DNA from: Coniella vitis
Taxonomy: Eukaryota; Ascomycota; Sordariomycetes; Diaporthales; Schizoparmaceae
Direction: 5' to 3'
NCBI GenBank assembly: GCA_011317545.1
Contig: WUJK01000011.1
Location: 635,501 to 699,500, forward strand
Length of the DNA stretch: 64,000 bases
Positions 35,541-45,337 of this stretch are shown one piece after another; positions within the stretch are counted from its first letter, which is position 1; each line of letters opens with the position of its first letter. Position numbers and translations under genes: made by a program. The notes under the pieces are model-generated. The model ran no database searches, was not told the origin of the DNA, and saw only the letters and a list, made by a program, of their open reading frames with translations.

Positions 35541-37192
35541 ATGGCTGTCCGACCGGGTGAAGAGAACGTGGCTACGCTGTAAGCCAGACATGGCAACTTT
35601 GACTGGATGCCGTCTTCCTGAGAGTGACCTGCTGACCGTGATCGCTCAACCCACTCAGTTTCGGCGACATCCACTACTTCTATGGCCCACCCACCGCCCA
35701 CCCTCCACATCACCGCTTCGACAAGGGCTCCTACGTGTATCTCTTCGAGAATGCGAGCGAAAGGAGGGCACGCATAGAGATTGCCAATCAGCCAGGCACG
35801 GAGCAGCAGGATGCTTTCGACGGCTGTAAGCCATGCCACCAATCTGGTTGCCCCTGTCTCCATCTCAAGCACGCAACGTTGGCTGACTTTTTGTGTGAAA
35901 TGTGATCTGTCGCAGTCCTGGACAAGGTCCATGTGACGTATTCCTATCGGCAGCAGTGCGCAGTGAATCTGGTGGTGGGCGATGTCGAAGGTCATGAGCA
36001 ATGGCATCTGCCCACATTCGATCCGCGCAACGAGAACAAGTATCACTACAAGCTGCACTCGCTCGACATTTACTTTTGGACTCAGGATGACGCTCTGTCG
36101 TTTCTCAATGGCATCCGCCGCGTTCTGCCCCCCAATCAAGTGGACGTACAGGACGAGCCTGCACCACCTCAACAACAACAGCAGCAGCAGCAGCAGAAAC
36201 TACAGCAACCGCACTATTCGCAGCAGCATTCTGTCGATCCAAGCTCAGTCGTACAGCAATTAGAAAAGGTTGCAATTGGCGACTCCCACATAAACATCCC
36301 GCCGCCCCCACCTCAGACAACCAGCGCCAGCAATAGCGACCTGCCATCTTTTGCCCCGCCCCCCATCTCCACCGGCGCCCACGACAGTGAAAGCCCCAAC
36401 AGCGCCGCATCACCGGCCAGCTTCGTCCCAATGGCCTACAATCCGGCTGCGCCCGCAGCGCCTGAACAGATTGTCCACCGCGAAAAGACACCACCACCCG
36501 AAGACGGCGACCTGAACCCTCTGCATGCCCGCCTGCTGCAAGACGCCGGTACGCCCTTCTCCCCAGGCTTGGTCAACGGCATGCCCTCTGGCCTCGGCCC
36601 ACTCAGTCCCGGCATGCCTCCTCCGCAATTTCAACCTCCACCCGGTGCGCCCAGCTTCCCCGGCCCGCCGGTCGGAACACCCGGTATAGCGCCGCAGGGC
36701 TTCGGTATTCACGCCCAGGCTCATGCCCAGGCTCAACACCCAGGCCTTGTTCGCGCCGTGACGATGCCCATCACTGGAGCTGGCCAAGGTCTGCCTTCTC
36801 CAGCGCTGGCTTCTCCCTATGGTACCCAGCCATATCCTGTCAGTCCCGCGCCGCCGTACACGCCCATGCAGCCCAGCCACCAGCAGGCGCAAATCCAACA
36901 ACCCCTACCTCAACCCCAGCACCAGCCCACCCCACCCATTACAAGCCCTGGCCTTCCACCGCCCCCGCCTGGCGGATTCTCGAATTACTCGTACGCCTCG
37001 CAGCATGGCGGAGGTCACACGGCCGGCGATCCGTATGCGATCCACCAAATCGCATACCGCCCTACCGAGGGCGAGGTGGCGGTCAAGTACGCGCCCAAGA
37101 AGGAAGTCCGGGGCCGGTTGGAGGAAAACGCAGGGAGGATCGAAAAGAGCGTTACGGGGATGTTGAAGAGGTTCGAAAAGAAGTTTGGGTGA
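35541..37192 (+). CDS. Fungal protein of unknown function, compact N-terminal domain plus Pro/Gln-rich tail
   Basis: Exons 35541-35578, 35659-35825 and 35916-37192 (1482 nt) encode 493 residues; both introns have strong donors (gtaagc) and restore frame. The first ~155 residues form a dense, non-repetitive domain: MAVRPGEENVATLFGDIHYF, FDKGSYVYLFENASERRAR, LDKVHVTYSYRQQCAVNLVV and KLHSLDIYFWTQDDALSFL. It looks like a beta-rich fold but I do not recognise it. Residues ~160-440 are Pro/Gln/Ser-rich with a polyglutamine run. The last 25 residues (RLEENAGRIEKSVTGMLKRF) are a charged amphipathic helix. No signal peptide or membrane segment. The strong contrast between domain and tail makes this a real gene of unknown function. 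Confidence 0.8.
36170..36196. repeat. CAA/CAG repeat coding polyglutamine
   Basis: Nine consecutive glutamine codons (three CAA, six CAG) lie inside the 35541 gene. It is in frame and probably length-variable. Confidence 0.95.
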
Positions 37193-37945
37193 GCAGGTTG
37201 ACATCATCTTGTGGTCCCATGTTAGTTGATGAAGAATAGTAATGGATTGGTTGGTCCACGATATAGTAAGTAATTATGCGAGTTAGCTGGTAATGCATCG
37301 GTGAAGCAGGAATGGAACTATACTCATTCGTCACTCTGTGTTTTATGGGGATGTTTATGTCTTGGTTTTCTCGAAACAAAAAGCAAGCTTGAGACTCATT
37401 CGCTTGATTCCGGCTAGAAGAGCAGAAATCAGGTAAACTTTAGTGGGCTTCAGCGTGTCACTATCATGGTCACATTTATTGGATGGTTTGGGGTATCCAA
37501 TGCCGTATTCGATGAATGAGCCAGAGCAAGCTTTGAGAAAATGACTAACGTAGTAGAACTACATTGTTCAGAATCAAAACACTAATACACACTTCAGGGT
37601 CTTGCTACGTGCGTGAAGTAAATAGTTCTCTCGTCATTTAAGTATGTTCCTTTCCGGGATAGACGCACAAGATACGACAATTGCTCTTGTCTACTTGCAA
37701 GCTCAACGCATGCCACACACTCAGCAGAGGAAAGCAAAGCTCCAAAGGCTTAGAGGGTATCATGGCTTCTCATTCTTTGTACCGAATAGCACAAATGCAA
37801 CCTATCGCAAAACGAAATATAAACAGAAATTATGAAATCCTGCCAACCAAAGCCATATCGCCAATTGCGCCTCGCAATAATCAATGATACGGGTAGTAGC
37901 AAATATCGCAACCAATACTCCAGTCCTCTCGTCAAGAATACAAGG
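37193..37945. other. Intergenic between convergent genes
   Basis: A 753-nt region, AT-rich in its middle, between the 35541 gene and the tentative 37946 gene. No gene or repeat is recognised. Confidence 0.45.
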
Positions 37946-38919
37946 TCATGGTTGCTCATGGTCCCAAAGGTATGAGGCGGTCCCTGTGGATGACGACTGT
38001 CGTTTCAGTTCAAGGCTTGCGTGCACTTGGTGTGCTTGCTGAGAGACTGGAGAGATAGGGGCTGTCTGCCGCGCAAGCCGTTCCCTTTCCGAGTCCATGG
38101 TTGAACTGAAGGGCACCAACACATTGATGTAAGTCGGCCCAACAACATTCTCTTTGGGCATTACACTATCCCCATAAACGATGGTCTGACCGGAGTCGAT
38201 ATAAGTGTGGTGCAAATCAATGATCGTCATAGAGCCATAAGACGCATTTCGAATCCCCACGTCAGCAACCTCCCTGGATGCTGCCGAAAACCTCGGCCCT
38301 TATTCCAAAGAGGGCTTCTTCCTTTGATTTCTTTCTCAATGGCTCCAGTCTCCAATTGCACTCAGTCTTTAACAGGTATGATAAAACAGCCTTCGCGAGG
38401 CATGTCGAAGGTAGCGCCCTCAGGCACCAGGAGTACAGGCACGCTGGGCATAGGGAATGACTGGCCGGGTCGGAGCCCCTTCCTTGTCAGGATCTTTGCG
38501 GGTTGAGGTGCCTCCTTGTCGCCAAGCCTTATGCGGGTAGCGTGCAGGTAGTTGTAGACTTTGCGTAGCAAGAGGAAGACGACGGTCAAAACGCAGGCCA
38601 GGCAGATAAACTGAACGGCGTGGTGAAGCACGGGGTGGCGGGTGAAGGTGCTGTTGAATGACGAAATGGTGATGGCGCAGGGTTGGCGGGCGGAGGCTGC
38701 GACCTGGACTCTGTGAAAGGGGCTGGTGTAGTATGGTTGATGTTGTTGTACTACTGGTAGAGATCCCACCGTCAGACGAACTGCACTGCGTGCGTCAGTA
38801 TCATTCAAATACGGCGAACAAGGAAAAGGAATTTATGGGCAAGACGCACATGATTCTTTGGAACCAGCCCTCCACGCCGGGTCTGCACCAAGGGGACTTT
38901 GGTAGCCCAAGGGAGCCAT
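37946..38919 (-). CDS. Tentative single-pass membrane protein, unknown function
   Basis: Proposed exons 38919-38850, 38780-38374 and 38269-37946 total 801 nt and 266 residues, all in frame. The model begins MAPLGYQSPLGADPAW. The first intron runs gtgcgt to gtgcag; the second runs gttaaa to gggag. The middle exon has one strong transmembrane segment (FICLACVLTVVFLLL) followed by a basic stretch, so the C-terminus is likely cytoplasmic. Then comes PMPSVPVLLVPEGATFDMPR. The last exon reads GIRNASYGSMTIIDLHHTYI. A coherent frame across three exons supports a gene, but the second intron's acceptor is weak and no family is recognised. It could also be two exons with a different end. Confidence 0.45.
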
Positions 38920-41376
38920 GGTGGGTGCTTCTGCAATTGGTGTAGTTTGGCAAGGCCGATGACGATGAGGTTGACGATACTTAGTGACGGAAGGGTTGCG
39001 TCGCTCGGATAGATGTGGGACTGCTGTGTAGAATATAGCAGCGGCTCACAGTCGAGAGAGGGGATGGTGAGGATGAGGTTTCTGGAGTGGCGTCGAGTGT
39101 ATACTGGATTGCAGAACAGCTGCAAAGGGCGGCGGGCGCGAGGGTGTGATATTATGAAGTCAAATGACAGTGCATGTCCCAAACTCAGAGGGATGGGCAA
39201 AGGGTGCAAGAAACGTAGGCCAAGGCTGACGAGCCGCTCGCTCGCTACTACATACTATGTACATCCAGCAGGCTTCTACACGGTAGGAAGGGCCAAGAGC
39301 GAAGCGGGGTCTTGCAAGTGCTATTTTGGACCTCCTCTTGTGGCTCCTTCCTTCGATGCTACGGTAGCTGGCCAGGCTGGCCAGGTATGCTGCCAGGTAC
39401 TATGTACCAGCAGAGTGGGATCCTAACTATGATGTGTAAATGGCAGCAGGGGCGAGGCAGGCTCCAGGTGGCAGGCTCCAGATGGCTGGCTCGGACTATC
39501 TAGGTCGGGACCACCCAGCAAGGCAGGTATCGCTTGGCATTGTGTGAGTGTGCCTGGCAAGGAAGGATTCGAGGTTCATCAAGCGTTCTTTTTGGGTACT
39601 GTGTACGGCCAGGTCAGCAGTGCAGGCCCGCAGGCCCGCTGTCAGCACGCTACTACTATGTAAGTACGGGTGCTGGGCTGCAGTTGGGCCCAAGCCTAGC
39701 CACACCTTGTCACCTTCTTTCCAGCACCAAAACCACCAAGCAGACCTCCCTTGTGGTCACCCCTTGACGCAGGGCGGACTGCAGCCAAAACCTTCCGGCG
39801 AACTTGCGAGTATTGTGTTACGCGCGAATACAATTCACCGACCAAGTCTTCAATATGCTTAAAAATAGCCTTCACATGTCTAACCAATTGCTGATCATAG
39901 GGTCGCAAGTCGAGACGAGCAGAGGCAATACCTGTTAAGCCTATATATGAGTTCTTCTGGACGCCGCGTACGAGCCTCAAATGAGTCCCCTGACTCGGTC
40001 TGAGAGCCTCAAGCCTGGCCATATGCATTCGGCCATAAGCCGTCAGAGCATAAGCCCAGGCTGACAGTCACAGGAGGGGCGCTCAAATGCAGGTTGATGA
40101 AACGTCGCAAGTCACCCAGTCCGAGTACTATGCGAGAGCCGTGGGCTCTTCTGGGCCCCCCAAAAGTTACAGTCAGAGGCTGCAGGAAGAATACCTTCAA
40201 AGACGTGCACCTTCAGTCTCTCATCTCGCCAGATCAGTGCCATCTAGAAGGCCATCACTGTCGGTGCCCTCATGATTGAACAAACAAAAGCGATTTTCAA
40301 ACAGCCTCCGACCTGTGTTATGAGTTAGCACATCCACTGAAATACGCGCCTTGCTGAAGCAGAATCCCGGATAGTCCAGTGGGTTATCCGGGGATTCTGG
40401 TCATAGTTGGAAAAATCCCATTGCTTCTAAAGAAAAAGAGACAGAAACTTCAATGATATCGATCTGTCTCACCAGCATAGCAATTTCCGAGTCTATCCTT
40501 TGAACTCATTCTACATGCATGTCCTACGATCTGTAAAAGGTTAATATCTTGAAGACCTCCACCAATGCCAAAGCGCATCTTCCGTCATTACCAACGTCAA
40601 GACTGATTTTGACTTTGAACGCTGTGAACAAGATGTACTGCTGCTTATGGGAATACCAGGGTAAAAACTATGCTATACACCTGCGTCCACACATCATGCT
40701 TTCCTGACTCAGTATGCAAAGGTACGCTGACATTTCAGACCTATCGGCATTTCATGTCGACTCTGGTGTGAGCAAGTCAGGACGTGTGCACGCAATTCAT
40801 GCTATGCCGCGACGACTTGGAGGCCGAGCAATTTCCACGCGCGTCATGCGTGGTCACACCATCTCCTCCCCGTCCTTCTCCTCCATGGATTATTCCACTT
40901 CGGCCACAAGAAGTCTTCCTTATTCAACCCGCAATGTCTGCGAGACATTCGTCGCATCTTGTCTCCTCGAGGATAAAGAAGACCATAACACCAACGATTG
41001 CTTAGCGGGCTGGAAGGCTTTCAAGAAGGCTGTTCTATACCGTGCCCTTTCTAAACCTGCCATAGATTAGAAACCCCAAACCCGGGTCACCTTGTCTAGT
41101 GTACAGCGTCTCACATGCCCTCAAGACATGTTCATCGTCTCCAGCCCGTAGACACAGACATGTATCCTATCGGACGCTGTTCCCAACTTGATGGCTGGGC
41201 CACTGCTTCCGGCGTAGGGACCAAGCACACCTCCGTGCGAGCCGGTTTTTGAGCCTCATATTTGCCATTATCTTCCCATGGCGCATCTAATTCCTTGTAT
41301 CCATAGGTTGGGACATGGCAGAGCGCTCGTTTGTGGGGAAAACTCTCTGTTCCTCTCTCACTCACAAAGAGCAACT
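38920..41376. other. Intergenic, 2.4 kb gene-poor region
   Basis: It holds TACTATGTA elements at 39253, 39398 and 39654, a 41-nt imperfect hairpin at 40360-40400, and no convincing gene. A 118-codon frame at 40714-41070 has no recognisable feature. Direct GCCAGG/CCAGGC repeats occur around 39360-39620. It may hold an old decayed element, which I cannot classify. Confidence 0.45.
40360..40400. repeat. Imperfect inverted repeat (hairpin)
   Basis: The left arm CAGAATCCCGGATA and the right arm TATCCGGGGATTCTG are reverse complements apart from one extra base in the right arm. The loop is about 12 nt. There is no T run after it and no gene next to it, so it is not an obvious terminator. It may be a remnant of a mobile element. 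Confidence 0.7.
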
Positions 41377-42321
41377 TCACCAGCTCAGCGCACCACTTGG
41401 CGCTTTGGCTCCGGCCTGCGTCGTAGACTTGGTGGCCTTGGCTATGGGCTCGACAAGCGTCCTTGTCGTGTCTTCTAGCTCATCGTCGTCCGCCCTGCGC
41501 TGCAACAGAGGCAACTGCTCATCGACGCCCCATTGGCGCAGCAGCGCATCGACTATGCCCGTCCACTTGCTAACGAGAGGATGCGCGTCTGCAACGTGCG
41601 AAAAGAGGACCTCGGAATTGCTATCGTCTTTGTCCTTGCCGCTGCTGTCAACGTCGGGCTCATTGGTTTTGCTGGCACTCTTTCCATCGACGTCAACGTT
41701 CAATTCGTACTTCCACGTGCCGTCAGCATGCCAGTAAGTTTCGGCAAAGACGCTCCGCACGCTAAGCTCTGCGCGTGCTTGAGGGAGTAGGTTTTTTATT
41801 TCCTCTGAAGAGTCTGACGGTGCTGAAACATCAACGACGCGAGGACCAGGGTTGCCGTTATGGCTACCAGCGCGCCCAGTCACAGCAGCCACGATTCCTT
41901 CCAACACACCGAGCAGCTCACCGACCTTGAGACCGATTGTGGCGCCCAGACTGAAACCCTCGTCGAAGCCGGCTTGAATGCTGCTTGCTTTGGCGACCGT
42001 GATGCCGTCGCGGTAGCCGGCGGTGACGTGCTCTTGCTGCAATCGGTAAATGTCGGTTGGGTGGTTGTGGGTACTATCGTTTTGTTGCTGGTGGTGGTCT
42101 AGACTGTCGTCATAAAAGACGTCGTTGGCCGAGAAGCCGTTGTCTTCTGCTCCGGTATCTGAGCCAAAGACGTCGGCGAGAGGGTCCATGTGTGTAATGT
42201 TGGTAATATTATCGTTATTGCTGCTGTTACTGTTGCGAAGGATGCTGTCGTCCTCCAGTGCGTTGGCGTCAATGCCGATTGAGTTGATGGCGTGCTCCGG
42301 GTTAGATTGCTTGAGGAGCAT
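41377..42321 (-). CDS. Yae1-like protein (deca-GX3 domain)
   Basis: Protein of 314 residues with the Yae1/Lto1 deca-GX3 region near residues 95-140: HVTAGYRDGITVAKASSIQ, AGFDEGFSLGATIGLKVG, ELLGVLEG. The repeated glycines every four residues are the family signature. In yeast Yae1 acts with Lto1 as an adaptor that brings the cytosolic Fe-S machinery to the ABC protein Rli1 for ribosome function. The N-terminus is Asn/Asp-rich (SNSSNNDNITNITH) and the C-terminal half is acidic and variable. I start at 42321; in-frame frames further upstream (to 42525) run through likely leader sequence. Confidence 0.82.
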   Translation of the reverse strand: MLLKQSNPEHAINSIGIDANALEDDSILRNSNSSNNDNITNITHMDPLADVFGSDTGAEDNGFSANDVFYDDSLDHHQQQNDSTHNHPTDIYRLQQEHVTAGYRDGITVAKASSIQAGFDEGFSLGATIGLKVGELLGVLEGIVAAVTGRAGSHNGNPGPRVVDVSAPSDSSEEIKNLLPQARAELSVRSVFAETYWHADGTWKYELNVDVDGKSASKTNEPDVDSSGKDKDDSNSEVLFSHVADAHPLVSKWTGIVDALLRQWGVDEQLPLLQRRADDDELEDTTRTLVEPIAKATKSTTQAGAKAPSGALSW

Positions 42322-42801
42322 TTTGTTCTCCACGGCTATATGGTGGAGATGGCCTCTTGTGCGTTTTCGCCCGAGGATCCCAATGAATCGTGAGTTGCAG
42401 CAGGTAGGTAGATGTCTTTGATTTGGTGGCGACGGTGTGAAAGACCAAAATTTTCGGTCTTGGTTGATGAGAAATCCAGATGTGGTTTCCTTTTGCCCGC
42501 CCGCCACCCCTAACCCGCTTACCAAATATTGGCGACTTTCCTGCCAGTCGAAACATTTTTTTTTCCCCGTCTTACCAATTTAACTTGTGTCTTTGCTAGT
42601 CGAATCCGTTATTTATTTATATGCTCTTCTTTCTATTTCTTCTTCCTTTCCTGTGGTTTCCTGATTTCGGCATCACCGGCATTGGTAGATGACTGTTGGA
42701 CTGCGCGGTTCATTCGTCAAGGCTCGTATATGTACTTTCTGTGCTATGAGATCAATCTCAACATGTCTGAGTCTTGTGTGAATATGTAACGACATATCCA
42801 G
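42322..42801. other. Intergenic, 480 nt
   Basis: The Yae1-like gene's leader, then a T-rich stretch (42545-42670), then the 3' side of the MFS gene. No gene is recognised. Confidence 0.5.
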
Positions 42802-44380
42802 CTAGTATTTGTAAAGTCGAATGCTTTCAGTATTTCCGCTTCCAGCCAGCAATTTGCGGTTTCTCCAACCATAATACACCCTCATTCCCACGCAACCGGC
42901 CGCCACAAAGAAAAGCAACCCAGCATTCGTCCAATGGCCTGTAGGGTATCCAATAGCAGCCTCATCGGCCTTGTAAATCCACGTGCCCAAGATCTGGCCC
43001 GGCGCGCCGCCCAGTCCAATGTTCAGTGCAATCGCCAGTCCAATTGATGCTGTGCTAAAGATGTTGGACGAGAGCCATCCGAGCAATGGCGGGATACACG
43101 CAAACGCACCCGCCGACGCGACAATCAAACACCCGTAGCGGTGCGCGTACGCATCCGCGGGCAGCACCGCCGAGGCGAGGAAGCCACACGCACCGACGGT
43201 GGCGCTCACGGCAGAGTGCAGCGCGCGGGCGTCGCAGCGGTCTGCGGACCACGACACGAGGATCTGCACCACGTAGGCGACCGCGTACGGCGGGACCGTC
43301 ATGAGCTGCGCCTCGAGATTCGCATAGCCCAAGCCGGCGGTAATTGACGGCGTGAAGAGCGAGAGGCTGCTGAATGGGGCCGAGATGCCAAAGTAGATGG
43401 CATAGTGCGCCCATAGACGCGTGTCGGCTAGTGTTTGTTTGGCGTCGCGCCACCAGTCTGCGTCGTGCAACCCCTTGCTGCCTTCGACAGAAAGCCGGCG
43501 GAGCGCAAGTGCACGTTCGTCGCCGGAGAGCCAGCGCACCGTTTCGGGGTAGTCGGGCAGGAAGAAAAAGACAAAGATGGCCGAGAGGCAAGATGGCGCG
43601 CCCTCGATGATAAAGAGCCAGCGCCAGGCCGAAAGGCCGTAGGCCTGGTTGATGTGGCCAACCCCATAGGCAATAGCTCCGCCGAACGCACCGGCGAGGG
43701 TTGCGCTTGCGAGGATCAAGGCAACGCGAATGCTGCGCTCGTCGGCTTTGTACCAAAACGTCAGGTAGTAAACCAGACCCGGGAACAAGCCTGCTTCAAA
43801 AACGCCAAGCAGGAAGCGGAGGACAGCCACGGTGGCGTAGTTGTGTGCTCCTGCGAGTCCCATGCCAATGGCACCCCAGCCGAACATGAGAACTGCAATC
43901 CATCGCGATGGCCGCAGCTTCTTGAGGAGCATGTTGGAGGGGGCCTCGAATAAGCCGTATGCAACGAGGAAGATCATGAGTGAGATGATGTACTGGTAGT
44001 CACTCATGTGCGTCTCTGACAATAGATCCTGGTGCTTGGTTGCGTTCAGTGTCTTTGCGTTGCCAATGTTACTGCGGTCAAGGTAGCAAAGCAAGTATAT
44101 GGCCGCAGAAAGGGGGATGATGCGCTTGTCCTGCTTCCAGATGAGGGCTCGCTCAGCTGCTGGAGAGATGGGCATAACAGTAGATCCGTAGGTCTGATGT
44201 TCCCAGTGTCAGCTCATGATTCTGTTCTCAAGAAGTCCATATACGACAGCCTGTTCATCGCGGCAACCGTCGTCTAGGTAGATGCGTACTTGCCTCCTTG
44301 GGCCCTGCCTCGACATCCTCAACGATGACATCTCGCGCCAAAGCCTCCTCGGCCCGGCCTTCTTGGGCTGACTGCTTCAT
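42802..44380 (-). CDS. MFS transporter, anion:cation symporter family (Tna1/Dal5-like)
   Basis: Plasma-membrane proton symporter of the fungal allantoate/nicotinate permease group. Exons 44380-44290 and 44159-42802 total 1449 nt, 482 residues. The intron (gtacgc..tccag, 130 nt) joins the acidic N-terminus MKQSAQEGRAEEALARDV to TAERALIWKQDKRIIPL; without it the frame could start at a misleading in-frame ATG (44175). Family marks: YLLCYLDRSNIGNAKTLN in TM1, FEAPSNMLLKKLRPSRW, LLGVFEAGLFPGLVYYLTFW and the central PDYPETVRWLS. Twelve hydrophobic spans are visible. The substrate is probably a small organic anion such as nicotinate or a ureide, which is inferred from the family only. It is not a quinate permease, which would be a sugar-porter-type MFS. 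Confidence 0.92.
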
Positions 44381-45337
44381 TCTCTCCAACCTTTTTGAAG
44401 CAATCCTGAGCGACGGAAAGAATACAAAGTGTATGTTTCTACAAGAAGTGTGTGGATCCTGAGGAGCGGCCAAAGCGTCGCGAGAACAACGAAGGAGGGA
44501 GGAAAGAGGAGTCCGCGCTGAAACTCGGCCAGCTCGTTGAACCGCATTCTGGATTGACTGCCAGCATCGACGAATCCCACCCCATTTTACAAGCAATCCT
44601 GGGACTTGCAGAAGGATGTGGTTAGCACGACCTTTTTCCCCACTCAATACTCCAGAATTGCTCCATAATCCCAGGAAGGAAGCGCGGGGTTTTCCCGGAT
44701 ACTATGTATACCATAGTAAATGAAATGTCGGTATTCAAGTCTCACTGCGCACTACCATGTATGCTATGTACAGAGTACTCGAGAGCGAGCATGACCCTAA
44801 CCCTCTTCGTTCAGAAACTTGAATCCTCGACATACACTAATCGCCCAATTCACTTTCTCTTCAGCTCCAGCGTACACTTGCAATTATACTCTCGCATTAT
44901 ACATTGAAAGTTTGCTACACGTCAAGAGAAATCACCCTCCGTGATTCTCACAACTAACTTCTGGCGCCTGACTTCGCCCCGTTGAAGCATCTTCAAGCCT
45001 TGAATGATGCCATCCCACCGACCTTGTACTTCAAGAATTGGGTGTTGTTCTGAGCAGGCTAAGATTCCAATACAAATACAACCAGGAAACACGATTTTTA
45101 TACTAGAGTTGACATCAGGCGCATAGAAAGGGCCAAATTGCCTGTACATAGTAGGATTCCCGGTGTATGCATTCCACAGATTTAGTAACTCTTACTCATT
45201 TGCTGATTTACCACAGACAGTGGGTTGCGGTGAAGATCCACCTAAATACTCTTTTCTTAGTATCAAGACTGCTTGGACTCATTATATATCCGACTCAAGG
45301 TGATGTGATTTTGCAAATGAAATCTTAAAGCAGCAAG
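44381..45337. other. Intergenic, border of AT-rich island
   Basis: Divergent region between the MFS gene and the NACHT-WD40 relic. It contains the palindrome at 44700-44718, further TACTATG/CATAGTA copies near 44765 and 45146, and a TATATA stretch near 45279-45286 that could be the relic's old TATA box. No gene is supported. Confidence 0.5.
44700..44718. repeat. Palindrome TACTATG-TATAC-CATAGTA
   Basis: A 19-nt inverted repeat with exact 7-nt arms and a 5-nt centre. It matches the element at 29626-29643. See the findings on the dispersed motif. Confidence 0.8.

Noticed and set aside
40714..41070. 118-codon open frame in the 2.4-kb spacer
   Set aside because: No domain, no homology cue and no splice or promoter support.
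43055..43756. 233-codon open frame overlapping the ACS-family MFS transporter
   Set aside because: It is a same-strand frame shadow of the transporter, rich in Arg and Pro, with no membrane segments.
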